From Natrinema sp. CBA1119 (GTDB lineage: Archaea; Halobacteriota; Halobacteria; Halobacteriales; Natrialbaceae): a stretch of DNA of 64,000 bases. Positions 36,369-44,690 of the stretch are shown here, one piece after another. Positions within the stretch are counted from its first letter, which is position 1, and every line of letters starts with the position of its first letter. Where the stretch lies: the NCBI RefSeq assembly GCF_002572525.1, contig NZ_PDBS01000001.1:310001-374000 (forward strand), in the 5' to 3' direction. The notes beneath the pieces were generated by a model. It was not told the origin of the DNA and ran no database searches. It saw only the letters and a list, made by a program, of their open reading frames with translations. Position numbers and translations under genes: made by a program.

Positions 36369-38573
36369 ATGGCAGACACGCACTCCAACGAACGAGACGA
36401 TTCGGCGACGAACAATCGACGAGGATTTCTCCAGACGGTCGGACTGGCCGCGACGACGACCGGCCTCGTCGGAACCACAGCGGCGGACGCAGGGGCGGAC
36501 CAGGCGGCTGACCGGAGCGATGACGGCGGCGAAGGCCACCTCATCGAACTCACACACGGCGTCGCCGCGGGCGACGTTACCGCGACGACGGCGACGATCT
36601 GGGCGCGTGCGGAAGGCGACGCGACGATACACGTCGCGTACAGTCACGACCGAGCATTCGACAGCGTCGGCTACGATCGGACGACGATCGACGGCGAGAC
36701 CGACTACACCGGCCACGTCCGACTCGAGGGCCTCGAGTCCGGCACCGAGTATCGCTACCACGTCTGGGCCACGACGACGGAGACGTCGTATCGACCGCTG
36801 CGCGACCGAGACGACGGTGCGGGTGCTCGAGGGCGAGGGCGGGGCCGAAGCGGGGAGGACGGCTCGAAGCGATCCGGTCGAAACGGACGCGGACCCCGGG
36901 AGAAACCGGAAGACAACGGCCGAGGCGGCGAGGAGACGGCCGACGGCGCGATTCCCGATGCGGTCGAAAGCGGGACGTTCGTGACGGCACCGGCCCCCGA
37001 CGATGAGGCGAGCGTCAGCTTCGCCTGGAGCGGCGACACGTGGGGCTACGGAGACGACCCGATCGAGCCGCCGTTTCCCGGACTGCGGTCGATCGCCGAG
37101 CGAGAGCCGGACTTCTTCCTCTATCACGGCGACACGATCTACGCCGACGCGCAGACGCCGGCCGGGAAGATCACCGAGGACACCCCGATCGACGAGTCGC
37201 TCGAGATCTACCGGGACAAGTACAAGGAGATGCGCGATCCGCCAGCAGAGATCGCGGAGCGGACGAATCTGCGGGAGCTACTCGAGTCCACGTCGGTGTA
37301 CACCGTCTGGGACGATCACGAGGTCATCAACAACTTCGCGGGGCCGATCGAGCCGCTGATGCCCGACGGACGGCGGGCCTTCCGCGAGTACTGGCCGCTC
37401 GACCGTGACGACGACGCCGAACCCGGCGAGTCGAACCGGTTCTACGAGTCCTTCCGGTGGGGGAAACACGTCGAACTGTTCGTCATCGACACCCGCCAGT
37501 ACCGCGATCCGAACGTCGACCTCGACTCGAAGACCCTGCTGGGTCGCGAGCAACTCGAGTGGCTGAAGGGAGCCCTCGCCGATTCCGACGCGACGTGGAA
37601 GCTCCTCGCCTCGCCGGCTCCGCTGGGGTATCCGTCGGACTCGTGGGCGACGCCGGCCGATCGAACCGGCTACGAAGCGGAACTACTCGAGGTTATCGAG
37701 CACATTCAGACCGAGCCGGTATCGAACCTGGTCGTCGTCGCGGGCGACGTACACAAGTCGGTCGTGGGCGCGTTCGATCCGGATGACGACGGCGAGTTCG
37801 AGTTCGTCGAGGCTATTGCGGGGCCGCTGGGTGCGCCGGCCGGCAAACCGGACGACCTCTATCCGGCACTCAATCCGACGGAGTTCTTCGCCAAGGGAGA
37901 GTACGCCAACTTCGGTACCGTCGACGTCGACGAGTCGGGTGAAACCCTGACGATCGGGATCTACGACGAACACGGGACCGAGCAGTTCACAAAGACGATT
38001 CACACGGACGATATCGACGCCGGGGCCGATCCCGCGTCGGCGGACCGCATCGAGAGCACGTTCGACGGAGACGCCGATGGCTGGCTCATCTCCCAAAACG
38101 GCGGAAGCAATCACCCGGTCTACCGCGAGAGTGGCGGGAATCCCGGCGGTCACGTCAGCGACGAGGAAAATCAGGGCGGTGTCGCCTGGTACTATCAGGC
38201 TCCATTTAAGTTCCTCGGCGATCGCGAGGCGTTCTACGGCGGGACCCTCTCCTTCGACCTCCGACAGGGCCAGACCGACCGACAGTTCGACGCCGAACCG
38301 GTCGAAGGCGGGGACATCCTGCTCGCCAGCGGCGACGTGAAACTCGTCTACGAGTTCCGCGGGGCTGATAGCAATCCGGGGAAGGAGTGGACGACGTTCG
38401 ACGCACCGATTTCGGCCGATGCCACCTGGATCGATCTGACGAGTCAGGAGCCGATCGCGACCGAGGAGCGCTTCCGCGAGGTCCTCACGGCTCTCGAGAC
38501 CCTCCGGATCCGCGGCGAGTACCGATCGGGCGACGACACGAGCTATCTCGACAACGTCGTCCTCTCGAGATAG
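36369..38573 (+). CDS. phoD: PhoD-type alkaline phosphatase with laminin-B-like C-terminal domain
   Basis: A 734-residue exported enzyme. A Tat signal is present (NNRRGFLQTVGLAATTTG). A fibronectin-like N-terminal domain of PhoD (TATIWARAEGDATIHVAYSH) precedes a basic Arg/Gly-rich insert (GARGRGRGRSGEDGSKRSGR). The metallophosphoesterase core follows with SGDTWGYG, FFLYHGDTIYADAQ, VWDDHEVINNF and LVVVAGDVHKS. PhoD enzymes release phosphate from phosphodiesters and monoesters outside the cell. The last 190 residues (WLISQNGGSNHPVY, then GGTLSFDLRQGQTDRQFD, then the LRIRGEY end) resemble a laminin B/IV-A carbohydrate-binding-type domain, an unusual fusion. Start is ATG 36369; a frame open from 36336 is not needed. 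Confidence 0.85.
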   Translation: MADTHSNERDDSATNNRRGFLQTVGLAATTTGLVGTTAADAGADQAADRSDDGGEGHLIELTHGVAAGDVTATTATIWARAEGDATIHVAYSHDRAFDSVGYDRTTIDGETDYTGHVRLEGLESGTEYRYHVWATTTETSYRPLRDRDDGAGARGRGRGRSGEDGSKRSGRNGRGPREKPEDNGRGGEETADGAIPDAVESGTFVTAPAPDDEASVSFAWSGDTWGYGDDPIEPPFPGLRSIAEREPDFFLYHGDTIYADAQTPAGKITEDTPIDESLEIYRDKYKEMRDPPAEIAERTNLRELLESTSVYTVWDDHEVINNFAGPIEPLMPDGRRAFREYWPLDRDDDAEPGESNRFYESFRWGKHVELFVIDTRQYRDPNVDLDSKTLLGREQLEWLKGALADSDATWKLLASPAPLGYPSDSWATPADRTGYEAELLEVIEHIQTEPVSNLVVVAGDVHKSVVGAFDPDDDGEFEFVEAIAGPLGAPAGKPDDLYPALNPTEFFAKGEYANFGTVDVDESGETLTIGIYDEHGTEQFTKTIHTDDIDAGADPASADRIESTFDGDADGWLISQNGGSNHPVYRESGGNPGGHVSDEENQGGVAWYYQAPFKFLGDREAFYGGTLSFDLRQGQTDRQFDAEPVEGGDILLASGDVKLVYEFRGADSNPGKEWTTFDAPISADATWIDLTSQEPIATEERFREVLTALETLRIRGEYRSGDDTSYLDNVVLSR

Positions 38574-38647
38574 TCTCGCGCAGCCCCGTCATTTTTCGAT
38601 ACCAAGGGCCGGCAAGACCTATCCGCGACGGCCCCCACTGTCGAGCC

Positions 38648-38992
38648 ATGAGCCTCGAGGGAACGCTCGAGACGGCCGGTGGCGACGCGGGTGACGCCGT
38701 GTTGTTCGTGTTTACCGTCACCAACGCGGGCGACGAGGCGGTCGAACTCGAGTTTACGGACGCGTGTACGGCGGAGTTCGTGCTCGCCGTGGACGGGGAG
38801 GAAGTCTGGCGATTCACCGACGGGCGGGTGTTCGCGCAGGTGCTTAGCTCGGACATCCTCGCCCCCGGCGAGTCGGTGAGCTACGAGGCGGAGTGGTCCG
38901 ACCCTCAGCCGGGAGCGTACACTGCGATCGCGGAACTGCGAGCGACCGATGAGAGCTGCGAGACGCGAACCGATGTGTCGGTGCCGTCGTGA
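38648..38992 (+). CDS. BsuPI-like (intracellular proteinase inhibitor) domain protein
   Basis: A 114-residue beta-sandwich protein without a signal peptide. It matches the BsuPI family: LFVFTVTNAGDEAVELEFTD, then EFVLAVDGEEVWRFTDGRVF, then LAPGESVSYEAEWSDPQPGA. The frame is open from 38387 but is preceded by a poor start; ATG 38648 gives the domain. In bacteria BsuPI inhibits proteases, while in haloarchaea the role is unproven. A short gap separates it from phoD upstream, and a promoter of its own is likely. Confidence 0.75.
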   Translation: MSLEGTLETAGGDAGDAVLFVFTVTNAGDEAVELEFTDACTAEFVLAVDGEEVWRFTDGRVFAQVLSSDILAPGESVSYEAEWSDPQPGAYTAIAELRATDESCETRTDVSVPS

Positions 38993-39147
38993 CGCTTGCC
39001 GCTTCGGTGCCATCGTAACGCCCGGCGCTTCGATGCCGTCGTGAGACCCGTCGTTTACGGGGTCGAACGGTTCCATCGCCGTCATCGGACCCGGCGACGT
39101 GGACCGGCAGCGAAGTCCCTATACTGTGTCCCTCCTAAGCGCCGGCC

Positions 39148-40068
39148 ATGCAAGCGCTGGTCATCGCGGCACACGGATCGCATCTGAATCCGGACGCCTC
39201 GGATCCGACCTACGCCCACGCGGACACGATCCGCGAGACGGGCGCGTTCGATGAGGTCCGGGAGGCGTTCTGGAAGGAAGAACCCCACTTCCGCGAGGTG
39301 ATCCGCACCCTCGAGTCCGACGAGGTGTTCGTCGTCCCGCTCTTCATCAGCGAGGGCTACTTCACTGAGCAAGTCATTCCGCGGGAACTGCGCCTCGAGG
39401 AGTGGGACCCCGACAGGTGGGAGTCGGACGGCACCAGCGCATCACAGGCCACGCTCGAGGCCGAGGACGTCGGAAAGACGATCCACTACTGCGGGCCGGT
39501 CGGCACGCACGACGCGATGACGGACGTGATCGTCCAGCGGGCCGAAACCGCGACCGAAAATCCGGACGTCGGGGAGGGCTTTGGCCTCTCGGTCGTCGGC
39601 CACGGTACCGACCGCAACGAGAACTCCGCGAAGGCTATCAAATACCACAGCGACCGAATCGCCGAGCGAGACCGCTTTGACGAGGTGAAGGCGCTGTTCA
39701 TGGACGAGGAGCCGGAGGTCGACGACGTCACGGACTACTTCGAGAGCGACGACATCGTTGTCGTGCCCCTCTTCATCGCCGACGGCTACCACACGCAGGA
39801 AGACATTCCCGAAGATATGGGTCTAACCGAGGACTATCGACTCGGCTGGGACGTGCCGGCCGATGTTGACGGCCACCGGATCTGGTACACCGGTGCCGTC
39901 GGCACCGAGGATCTGCTGGCCGACGTCCTCCTCGAGCGGGCGGCCGACGCCGGAGCCGATATCGGCGACGCGCGCGAGGCGGTCCGCGAACTGGCCGCAT
40001 CTGTCGCCGGAACCGGGGCCGATTCCGGACCCGAACGCGGGAGCGGGCGCGGGGGATTAGACGCGTGA
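39148..40068 (+). CDS. cbiX: CbiX-family chelatase (sirohydrochlorin type)
   Basis: A 306-residue CbiX-type protein made of two similar halves. The first has ALVIAAHGSHLNPDASDPTY with the metal-binding His near residue 9. The second has LSVVGHGTDRNENSAKAIKY, and both halves carry VVPLFISEGYF or VVPLFIADGYH. Such proteins insert cobalt, nickel or iron into tetrapyrroles, usually sirohydrochlorin in B12, F430 or siroheme synthesis. The metal cannot be told from sequence. The downstream DR2241-type gene overlaps its stop by GTGA. Confidence 0.85.
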   Translation: MQALVIAAHGSHLNPDASDPTYAHADTIRETGAFDEVREAFWKEEPHFREVIRTLESDEVFVVPLFISEGYFTEQVIPRELRLEEWDPDRWESDGTSASQATLEAEDVGKTIHYCGPVGTHDAMTDVIVQRAETATENPDVGEGFGLSVVGHGTDRNENSAKAIKYHSDRIAERDRFDEVKALFMDEEPEVDDVTDYFESDDIVVVPLFIADGYHTQEDIPEDMGLTEDYRLGWDVPADVDGHRIWYTGAVGTEDLLADVLLERAADAGADIGDAREAVRELAASVAGTGADSGPERGSGRGGLDA

Positions 40069-41201
40069 CGGTGGCGGCGGACGATCTCGAGGCGCTGCTC
40101 GACCGCGCGTCGTCGGGCGTCGCGTTGGACGGCCTCCGAATCGACGAGACGGACGACGGGTACAACCTCGAGGCGGGCGAGAACCGGTGGCCCGGCCTCG
40201 ACGAGGCCGCGTTGGGGCGCGCCCTCGAGTCCAGCGACGAGTACGTCACGAACTGGCGCTACTGGCAGGAGACGGTCGGCGGGGAGGGGACCGCGCGACG
40301 CGCCTTCCTCCGGTGGTGCGAACGAGCGCCGCTCGCGGACGCCGAGGACCAAGCGGATGCGGAAGCCACGGTCGACGCGCCCCTCGGCGTCCCCGAACGG
40401 TATGACGCGCTTCGCGACGGTATCGACCGCGAGTGGGGCCAGCTGTCTATCACGGCCCGCTTCGTCGATATCGACAATCCCGACGGCGAGCGCGTCTACG
40501 ACCTGTGGCACGTCGACGATGCCGACAGCGATCTCGCCGACCTCGAGGTCTACGACGAGCCGCGAGACGCGCGGGAGATCGCGACGCACGACGATGACGG
40601 CCGCTATCGGCCGCTGAAGACCGCCCCGACGCTCCCCGCCGGCTGGGCCTTTACCGGTCTCTCGGGCGACGACCTCGTCGACGCGGTCGGGTTCTTCTAT
40701 CCGGCAACGATCGCCAACTGGCATCGAGAACGACAGGGAGCCCTCGACGTCGACCACTGGCTCGAGACCGCCGAGCGACAGACCGGGATCTACGACGTGA
40801 TCGACGAACTCCCCCGCGAAGCCGTCGAGTGGATGACCGAGGCCTGCTGCGTCGACTCCCAGTGTCTCCGTCGGCGGGAGTGGGAGTACGAGGAGGGCGA
40901 CGACCTCGACGCCGACGGCGGCGACGGCCCCTTCCCCTGCCGAGAGCCCTGCTCGCTCGTCATCGCGGCCGCTCGCAAGTGGGCCATCCTCGAGTCCGAG
41001 GAAGAGCGAACCTACGAGCTCGAGCTGACGACCAGCGAACTCAATCAGCTCGAGGAGCTGATCGACGCGGTCGCCGAGGGGCGGGTCGACGAGATCCGTG
41101 AGGCCGACGTCAACGACGGCGCGAACCGCTACCGGGCGCGGTACCTCCGGGCCAAGCGATTCGGCGAGGAGGGGCTCGAGGCGACGAAAGTAGACGACTG
41201 A
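40065..41201 (+). CDS. DR2241-type Fe-S protein partnering CbiX
   Basis: A 378-residue protein starting at GTG 40065, sharing GTGA with the cbiX stop. It matches the DR2241 family, which pairs with CbiX in haloarchaea and Deinococcus. A conserved N-terminal helical region (ALESSDEYVTNWRYWQETVG) is followed by a probable iron-sulfur site: ACCVDSQCLRR near residue 265 and FPCREPCSL near 300, four or more cysteines in the pattern of a 4Fe-4S cluster. A role in the cobalamin or siroheme branch is likely. The gene order and overlap imply co-translation. Confidence 0.82.
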   Translation: MTVAADDLEALLDRASSGVALDGLRIDETDDGYNLEAGENRWPGLDEAALGRALESSDEYVTNWRYWQETVGGEGTARRAFLRWCERAPLADAEDQADAEATVDAPLGVPERYDALRDGIDREWGQLSITARFVDIDNPDGERVYDLWHVDDADSDLADLEVYDEPRDAREIATHDDDGRYRPLKTAPTLPAGWAFTGLSGDDLVDAVGFFYPATIANWHRERQGALDVDHWLETAERQTGIYDVIDELPREAVEWMTEACCVDSQCLRRREWEYEEGDDLDADGGDGPFPCREPCSLVIAAARKWAILESEEERTYELELTTSELNQLEELIDAVAEGRVDEIREADVNDGANRYRARYLRAKRFGEEGLEATKVDD

Positions 41202-41349
41202 ATCGGACGCCGAGTCGTAACTCGAATTCTGCCTCGCGGCTCGCGGTTCGGACTCGAGGCCGCGACCCGCCGGAACTCGAATTTCGAGCCGTCGGCTGGT
41301 TCGTACTGGGGATTTGTACCGACAATCCACACCGACGATACGCAACGGT

Positions 41350-41940
41350 CTACTGAATCAACAGAAACAACGCGACCGCAAACCCGACGACGACGATCGC
41401 GAGCCCCGCCGTGACGACCGGACTGCCGATCGATGCCGCCGTCAGCGCGGCGATCCCGACCGAGACGAGTCCGAGTGCCAGTACCGCCAGCGTTCCCGGC
41501 TCGAGCCCGGCGACATCGGTGACCCGGTCGACCGCGCGCTCGAGCGTCGTCGGCTCGGGCTCCGAGCGGGCGGGTTCGGCGAGGGACTCGTCGACATCGA
41601 CGTCCGGCGGGCCGGGGACGACGGTGACGGCGATCGAGATCGACTCGGAGCCGTAGCCCGTCAGTACCTCGAGGTGGCCGTCGACGGGACGTTCAATCAC
41701 GTCGGCGTTGACGGCGATCGGAACGGTCGTGACGTCGTCCGGTTCGACGAAGTAGTTCGTCTCCTCGAGCGATGCGATCCGTTCGAGGTCACCCGCGAGG
41801 CGACAGTGGACGTGCGCGGGCGACTCGTGACCCGACAGCGAGAGGAGAAACGAGTCGTCGGTCTCGAGCGACGTGCTCGACGGCTCGAGCGCCTCGGCGG
41901 ACCCGCGGTTGACGTGGACGGTGACCTCTGGTGGAGACAC
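41350..41940 (-). CDS. Haloarchaeal tail-anchored hypothetical protein (DUF7524-like)
   Basis: A 196-residue protein. Residues 1-120 form an acidic beta-rich domain (PEVTVHVNRGSAEALEP, then ESPAHVHCRLAGDLERIASL). After a Pro/Glu linker two hydrophobic helices follow: LEPGTLAVLALGLVSVGIAA near 150 and VVTAGLAIVVVGFAVALFLL at the C-terminus. No N-terminal signal is seen, so the domain is probably cytoplasmic. It resembles DUF7524 proteins of haloarchaea as I remember them; function unknown. It probably shares a transcript with the Trm112 gene just upstream on the same strand. Confidence 0.65.
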   Translation of the reverse strand: MSPPEVTVHVNRGSAEALEPSSTSLETDDSFLLSLSGHESPAHVHCRLAGDLERIASLEETNYFVEPDDVTTVPIAVNADVIERPVDGHLEVLTGYGSESISIAVTVVPGPPDVDVDESLAEPARSEPEPTTLERAVDRVTDVAGLEPGTLAVLALGLVSVGIAALTAASIGSPVVTAGLAIVVVGFAVALFLLIQ

Positions 41941-41955
41941 GGTGAATCTGGCCGG

Positions 41956-42150
41956 TCAGGCCGGCGTTTCCTCGCGCATGTCCGGCGGCAGCAGGTTCGG
42001 AATGCCGTCCTCGATGGGATACTCCTCGCCGCACTCGGAACAGACGAGGGTGCCGGCGATGACTTCCTCGTCGTCGTACTCGGCGTCTTCGAGTTCCAGG
42101 TCGTGTTTATCGAGCGGACAGCAGAGAATGTCCAGCAACGACTCCTTCAT
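41956..42150 (-). CDS. Trm112-like methyltransferase partner
   Basis: A 64-residue zinc-binding protein of the Trm112 family: MKESLLDILCCPLDKHDLEL, then LVCSECGEEYPIEDGIPNLL. Cysteines at about 10, 11, 42 and 45 and the YPIEDGIPNLLP end are typical. In archaea Trm112 activates several RNA and protein methyltransferases. Start is ATG 42150; an upstream in-frame ATG at 42177 gives a poorer N-terminus. It sits between the purA gene and a hypothetical membrane gene. Confidence 0.88.
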   Translation of the reverse strand: MKESLLDILCCPLDKHDLELEDAEYDDEEVIAGTLVCSECGEEYPIEDGIPNLLPPDMREETPA

Positions 42151-42295
42151 ACTACGTAGGCTCGTCGCCTCCAGCAAAAGGTTTCGGGAACGTCGCTCGC
42201 GAGCGGACGGGCGACTGGGCGGTGGTGGGTGCAGTGGTGACGAATCGAGCGCTCTGCTCGCAGTTCGAGCACGGAACCGACGGTGAGAGAGCAGT

Positions 42296-42361
42296 CACTG
42301 AAACTTACTGCACACCTGATCGCATGACAGCGATGCGATCAGTGTCTGAATCGTTTCAGTG
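42296..42361. repeat. Nested palindrome between trm112 and purA
   Basis: The outer arms CACTGAAAC (42296-42304) and GTTTCAGTG (42353-42361) match perfectly. The inner arms CTGATCGCAT (42316-42325) and ATGCGATCAG (42333-42342) also match, with a seven-base loop. The element lies downstream of purA in its own transcription direction. It may be a terminator or a small palindromic element. Confidence 0.6.
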
Positions 42362-42389
42362 GCTACTAGAGAAGAAACCGACCGCCGCG

Positions 42390-43808
42390 CTACTCGTACG
42401 GGTTCTCGACGACGATGGTCTCCTCGCGGCCGGGACCGACGCCGACGGCGTAGACCGGCGTGTCGAGTTCGTCGGCGATGTACTCGAGGTAGGTCCGCGC
42501 GTTCTCGGGGATGGCCTCGTAGCCGTCGTCAGCGACCGCGGCCCAGTCGACTTCGGGCCAGCCGTCGAACGATTTGAACGTGGCTTCACAGCGCCCCCAC
42601 TGTTCGGTCGTCGGCGGCATCGTGAAGATTTCTTCACCGTCATCAGAACTCCCCGAGTTCTGATTGCTCGCCGAGCGTTGCTCGGCGGTGTCGAACTCGT
42701 AGCTGTGGCCGACCTCGACCGTCTCGAGGCCCGCCAGCACGTCGATGTGGTTGACCGCGAGCCCGGTGAATCCGTTCGCGCGGGCCGCGTGGCGAAGCAT
42801 CGGCATGTCGAGCCAGCCGACCCGCCGCGGGCGGCCGGTAACGGTGCCGTACTCCCCACCCTCGTCGCGGATGTAGGTCGCGAGTTCCTCCTCGTCCGAG
42901 GCGCGTTGCGCCTCGCCGTCCTCGTAGCCGGGCGTCTGGTCCTCGACGCCGCCGAGTTCGGTCGGCAGCGGGCCGGTCCCGACTCGAGAGAGATACGCCT
43001 TGACGATGCCGATGACCTCGCCGTCGCCGACGACGGTCGGGCCGAGGCCGGTGCCGACGGTCGCGCCGCCCGCGGTCGGATTCGAGGAGGTGACGTAGGG
43101 GTAGACCCCGTGGTCGATATCGAGAGAGGTTCCCTGCGCGCCCTCGAGCATGACGTTCTCGCCGGCGTCGATCCGCTCTTGCAGGAAGGTCCCGCAGTCG
43201 ACGGTCATGTTCTCCTCGGCGAGGCGCTCGCCGTACTCCCGGTAGGTTTCGTAGAGATGGTCGATATCGAACTCCTCGCCGGTCTCCTTGTCAAAGACCT
43301 CCTCCGCGAGGGCTTTCTTCTGGGGGACGACGTACTCGAGGCGCTCGCGGAGCACGTCGGGGTCGAGCAGGTCGCCGACGCGGACGCCGCGGCGGCCGGC
43401 CTTGTCCTCGTAGGTCGGGCCGATGCCGCGTTTGGTCGTTCCGGCGGCGAGATCCTCCTTCTCCGCTTCCTCGATGCCGTCGAGCGCGCGGTGATAGGGG
43501 AGGATAACATGGGCGCGCTCGGCGACCCGAACGTCCGGCTCGAGGCCGCGCTCTCGCAGCGTGTCGATCTCGTCGAACAACGTCTCGGGGTTGACGACGC
43601 AGCCGTTGCCGAGGACGCCGATCTTCCCGCGGACGGCCCCCGACGGCACGAGCGACAGTTTGTACTTCGTTCCGTCGTGAACGACGGTGTGGCCAGCGTT
43701 GTCGCCGCCCTGATACCGGGCGACGACGTCGGCGGCGTCGCCGTAGAGGTCGACGACCCCACCTTTGCCTTCGTCGCCGAGTTGCGACCCGACGATAGTG
43801 ACGGTCAT
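42390..43808 (-). CDS. purA: Adenylosuccinate synthase
   Basis: A 472-residue enzyme that joins IMP and aspartate using GTP, giving adenylosuccinate in AMP synthesis. The N-terminus MTVTIVGSQLGDEGKGGVVD has the GTP-binding GDEGKG loop, followed by GGDNAGHTVVHDG. Further motifs include the TTKRGIGPTYEDK loop, LEGAQGTSLDIDHGVYPYVT and TGRPRRVGWLDMPML. Near residue 390 an extra TAEQRSASNQNSGSSD segment occurs that ordinary family members lack; it is encoded by a double palindrome. The frame is open to 44033, but ATG 43808 gives the family start. Confidence 0.95.
   Translation of the reverse strand: MTVTIVGSQLGDEGKGGVVDLYGDAADVVARYQGGDNAGHTVVHDGTKYKLSLVPSGAVRGKIGVLGNGCVVNPETLFDEIDTLRERGLEPDVRVAERAHVILPYHRALDGIEEAEKEDLAAGTTKRGIGPTYEDKAGRRGVRVGDLLDPDVLRERLEYVVPQKKALAEEVFDKETGEEFDIDHLYETYREYGERLAEENMTVDCGTFLQERIDAGENVMLEGAQGTSLDIDHGVYPYVTSSNPTAGGATVGTGLGPTVVGDGEVIGIVKAYLSRVGTGPLPTELGGVEDQTPGYEDGEAQRASDEEELATYIRDEGGEYGTVTGRPRRVGWLDMPMLRHAARANGFTGLAVNHIDVLAGLETVEVGHSYEFDTAEQRSASNQNSGSSDDGEEIFTMPPTTEQWGRCEATFKSFDGWPEVDWAAVADDGYEAIPENARTYLEYIADELDTPVYAVGVGPGREETIVVENPYE
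42642..42686. repeat. In-frame double palindrome inserted in purA
   Basis: Two perfect palindromes abut: ATCAGAACTC-CCC-GAGTTCTGAT (42642-42664) and GCCGAGC-GTT-GCTCGGC (42670-42686), five bases apart. Together they span 45 bases, exactly 15 codons, and encode the extra segment of the enzyme. Ser/Asn/Gln-rich composition differs from the rest of the protein. This resembles protein-coding palindromic elements described in Rickettsia. Confidence 0.7.
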
Positions 43809-44136
43809 AACAGCGGCGGGTTCTTGCCGGGCCGATAAACAGATTACGGTATGCGGGTGCCTCTCCCGAGGGCCGCGAGTCCCCCACCCGAGCGACAGCG
43901 TTCGCGCAAACGCGCTTCCCTGCCGGTCTCGGGTCTGTGGCTCGAGGCCCGATCGGACCGACAACCGATTCGGGTACCGGAACAACCGATTCGGGTGGCT
44001 CACTCGCGGGCACCTCCAACGCGCTGTCGTCACCGGAAGCGTTAACTACTCACAGGAACGAACACCTAGTTGAGAGTGGACGTTCCGGTTCTCGAGGGGA
44101 ACTTTTAAAAGGTCCAAAGACAAGTTAACAAATGCC
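43809..44136. promoter_or_regulatory. Divergent promoter region with two 15-base repeats
   Basis: This gap separates purA and the HTH gene. ACAACCGATTCGGGT occurs at 43961-43975 and again at 43982-43996, a 21-base period, two helical turns. CTTTTAAAA near 44102-44110 is a TATA element for the HTH gene, about 30 bases before its ATG, implying a leaderless transcript. The repeats could be operators for either gene. Confidence 0.5.
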
Positions 44137-44442
44137 ATGATAGACCGACTTGAGAAGGAAGTCGATATGTTGGAACGTCATCTGCAGGTCCTGAAGATGG
44201 TTATCGAGAACGAACCGATCGGGATCGTCAAGATGTCGAACGAGACGGGATACCCCCACCACAAGGTCCGCTACTCGCTTCGAGTCCTCGAGGAGGAGAA
44301 CCTGATCGAGCCCTCGAGTCAGGGAGCGATCAAGACCGAGCGCACCGTTGAGTTCGTCGACGAACTCGACGGCAAACTCGACGAAATCGTCGAGAAGCTC
44401 GACGGCATGAAGATCGAAGACGTCGCAGAGATCGAAGGTTAG
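44137..44442 (+). CDS. Winged-helix regulator (haloarchaeal type)
   Basis: A 101-residue acidic protein. The first 27 residues form a helix (MIDRLEKEVDMLERHLQVLK). A winged helix-turn-helix follows with GIVKMSNETGYPHHKVRYSL, recognition helix region and RVLEEENLIEP. The last 40 residues are a dimerising coiled coil (VDELDGKLDEIVEKLDGMKI). The sequence is very like small conserved transcription factors of haloarchaea. Targets are not known. A TATA element sits about 30 bases upstream. Confidence 0.8.
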   Translation: MIDRLEKEVDMLERHLQVLKMVIENEPIGIVKMSNETGYPHHKVRYSLRVLEEENLIEPSSQGAIKTERTVEFVDELDGKLDEIVEKLDGMKIEDVAEIEG

Positions 44443-44690
44443 TCTCGCGTCCGGTTCGGACGCCGTCGCCCGACCCCGCAGCCACCAGCCGGTGCGTCGC
44501 CGACGAACTACACTTCTTCCCGCCGTTTTTTGCCGGACAGCGGCCACTATAGCGTACGTGTCCCTCTCAGAGCGTCGCTGCGCCGAGAGAGCCACCGCGG
44601 CCGATTTGGTTGATCAGTAGTAGGTACCGTCGGTACGATGATGAGAACTGCTATCGACGACAAAACCGGACCGGATTCGACGGCGACGAC

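Noticed and set aside
39834-41345. A 503-codon minus-strand frame opposite cbiX and the DR2241-type gene
   Set aside because: Shadow frame; both plus-strand genes have recognisable motifs and an operon-like overlap.
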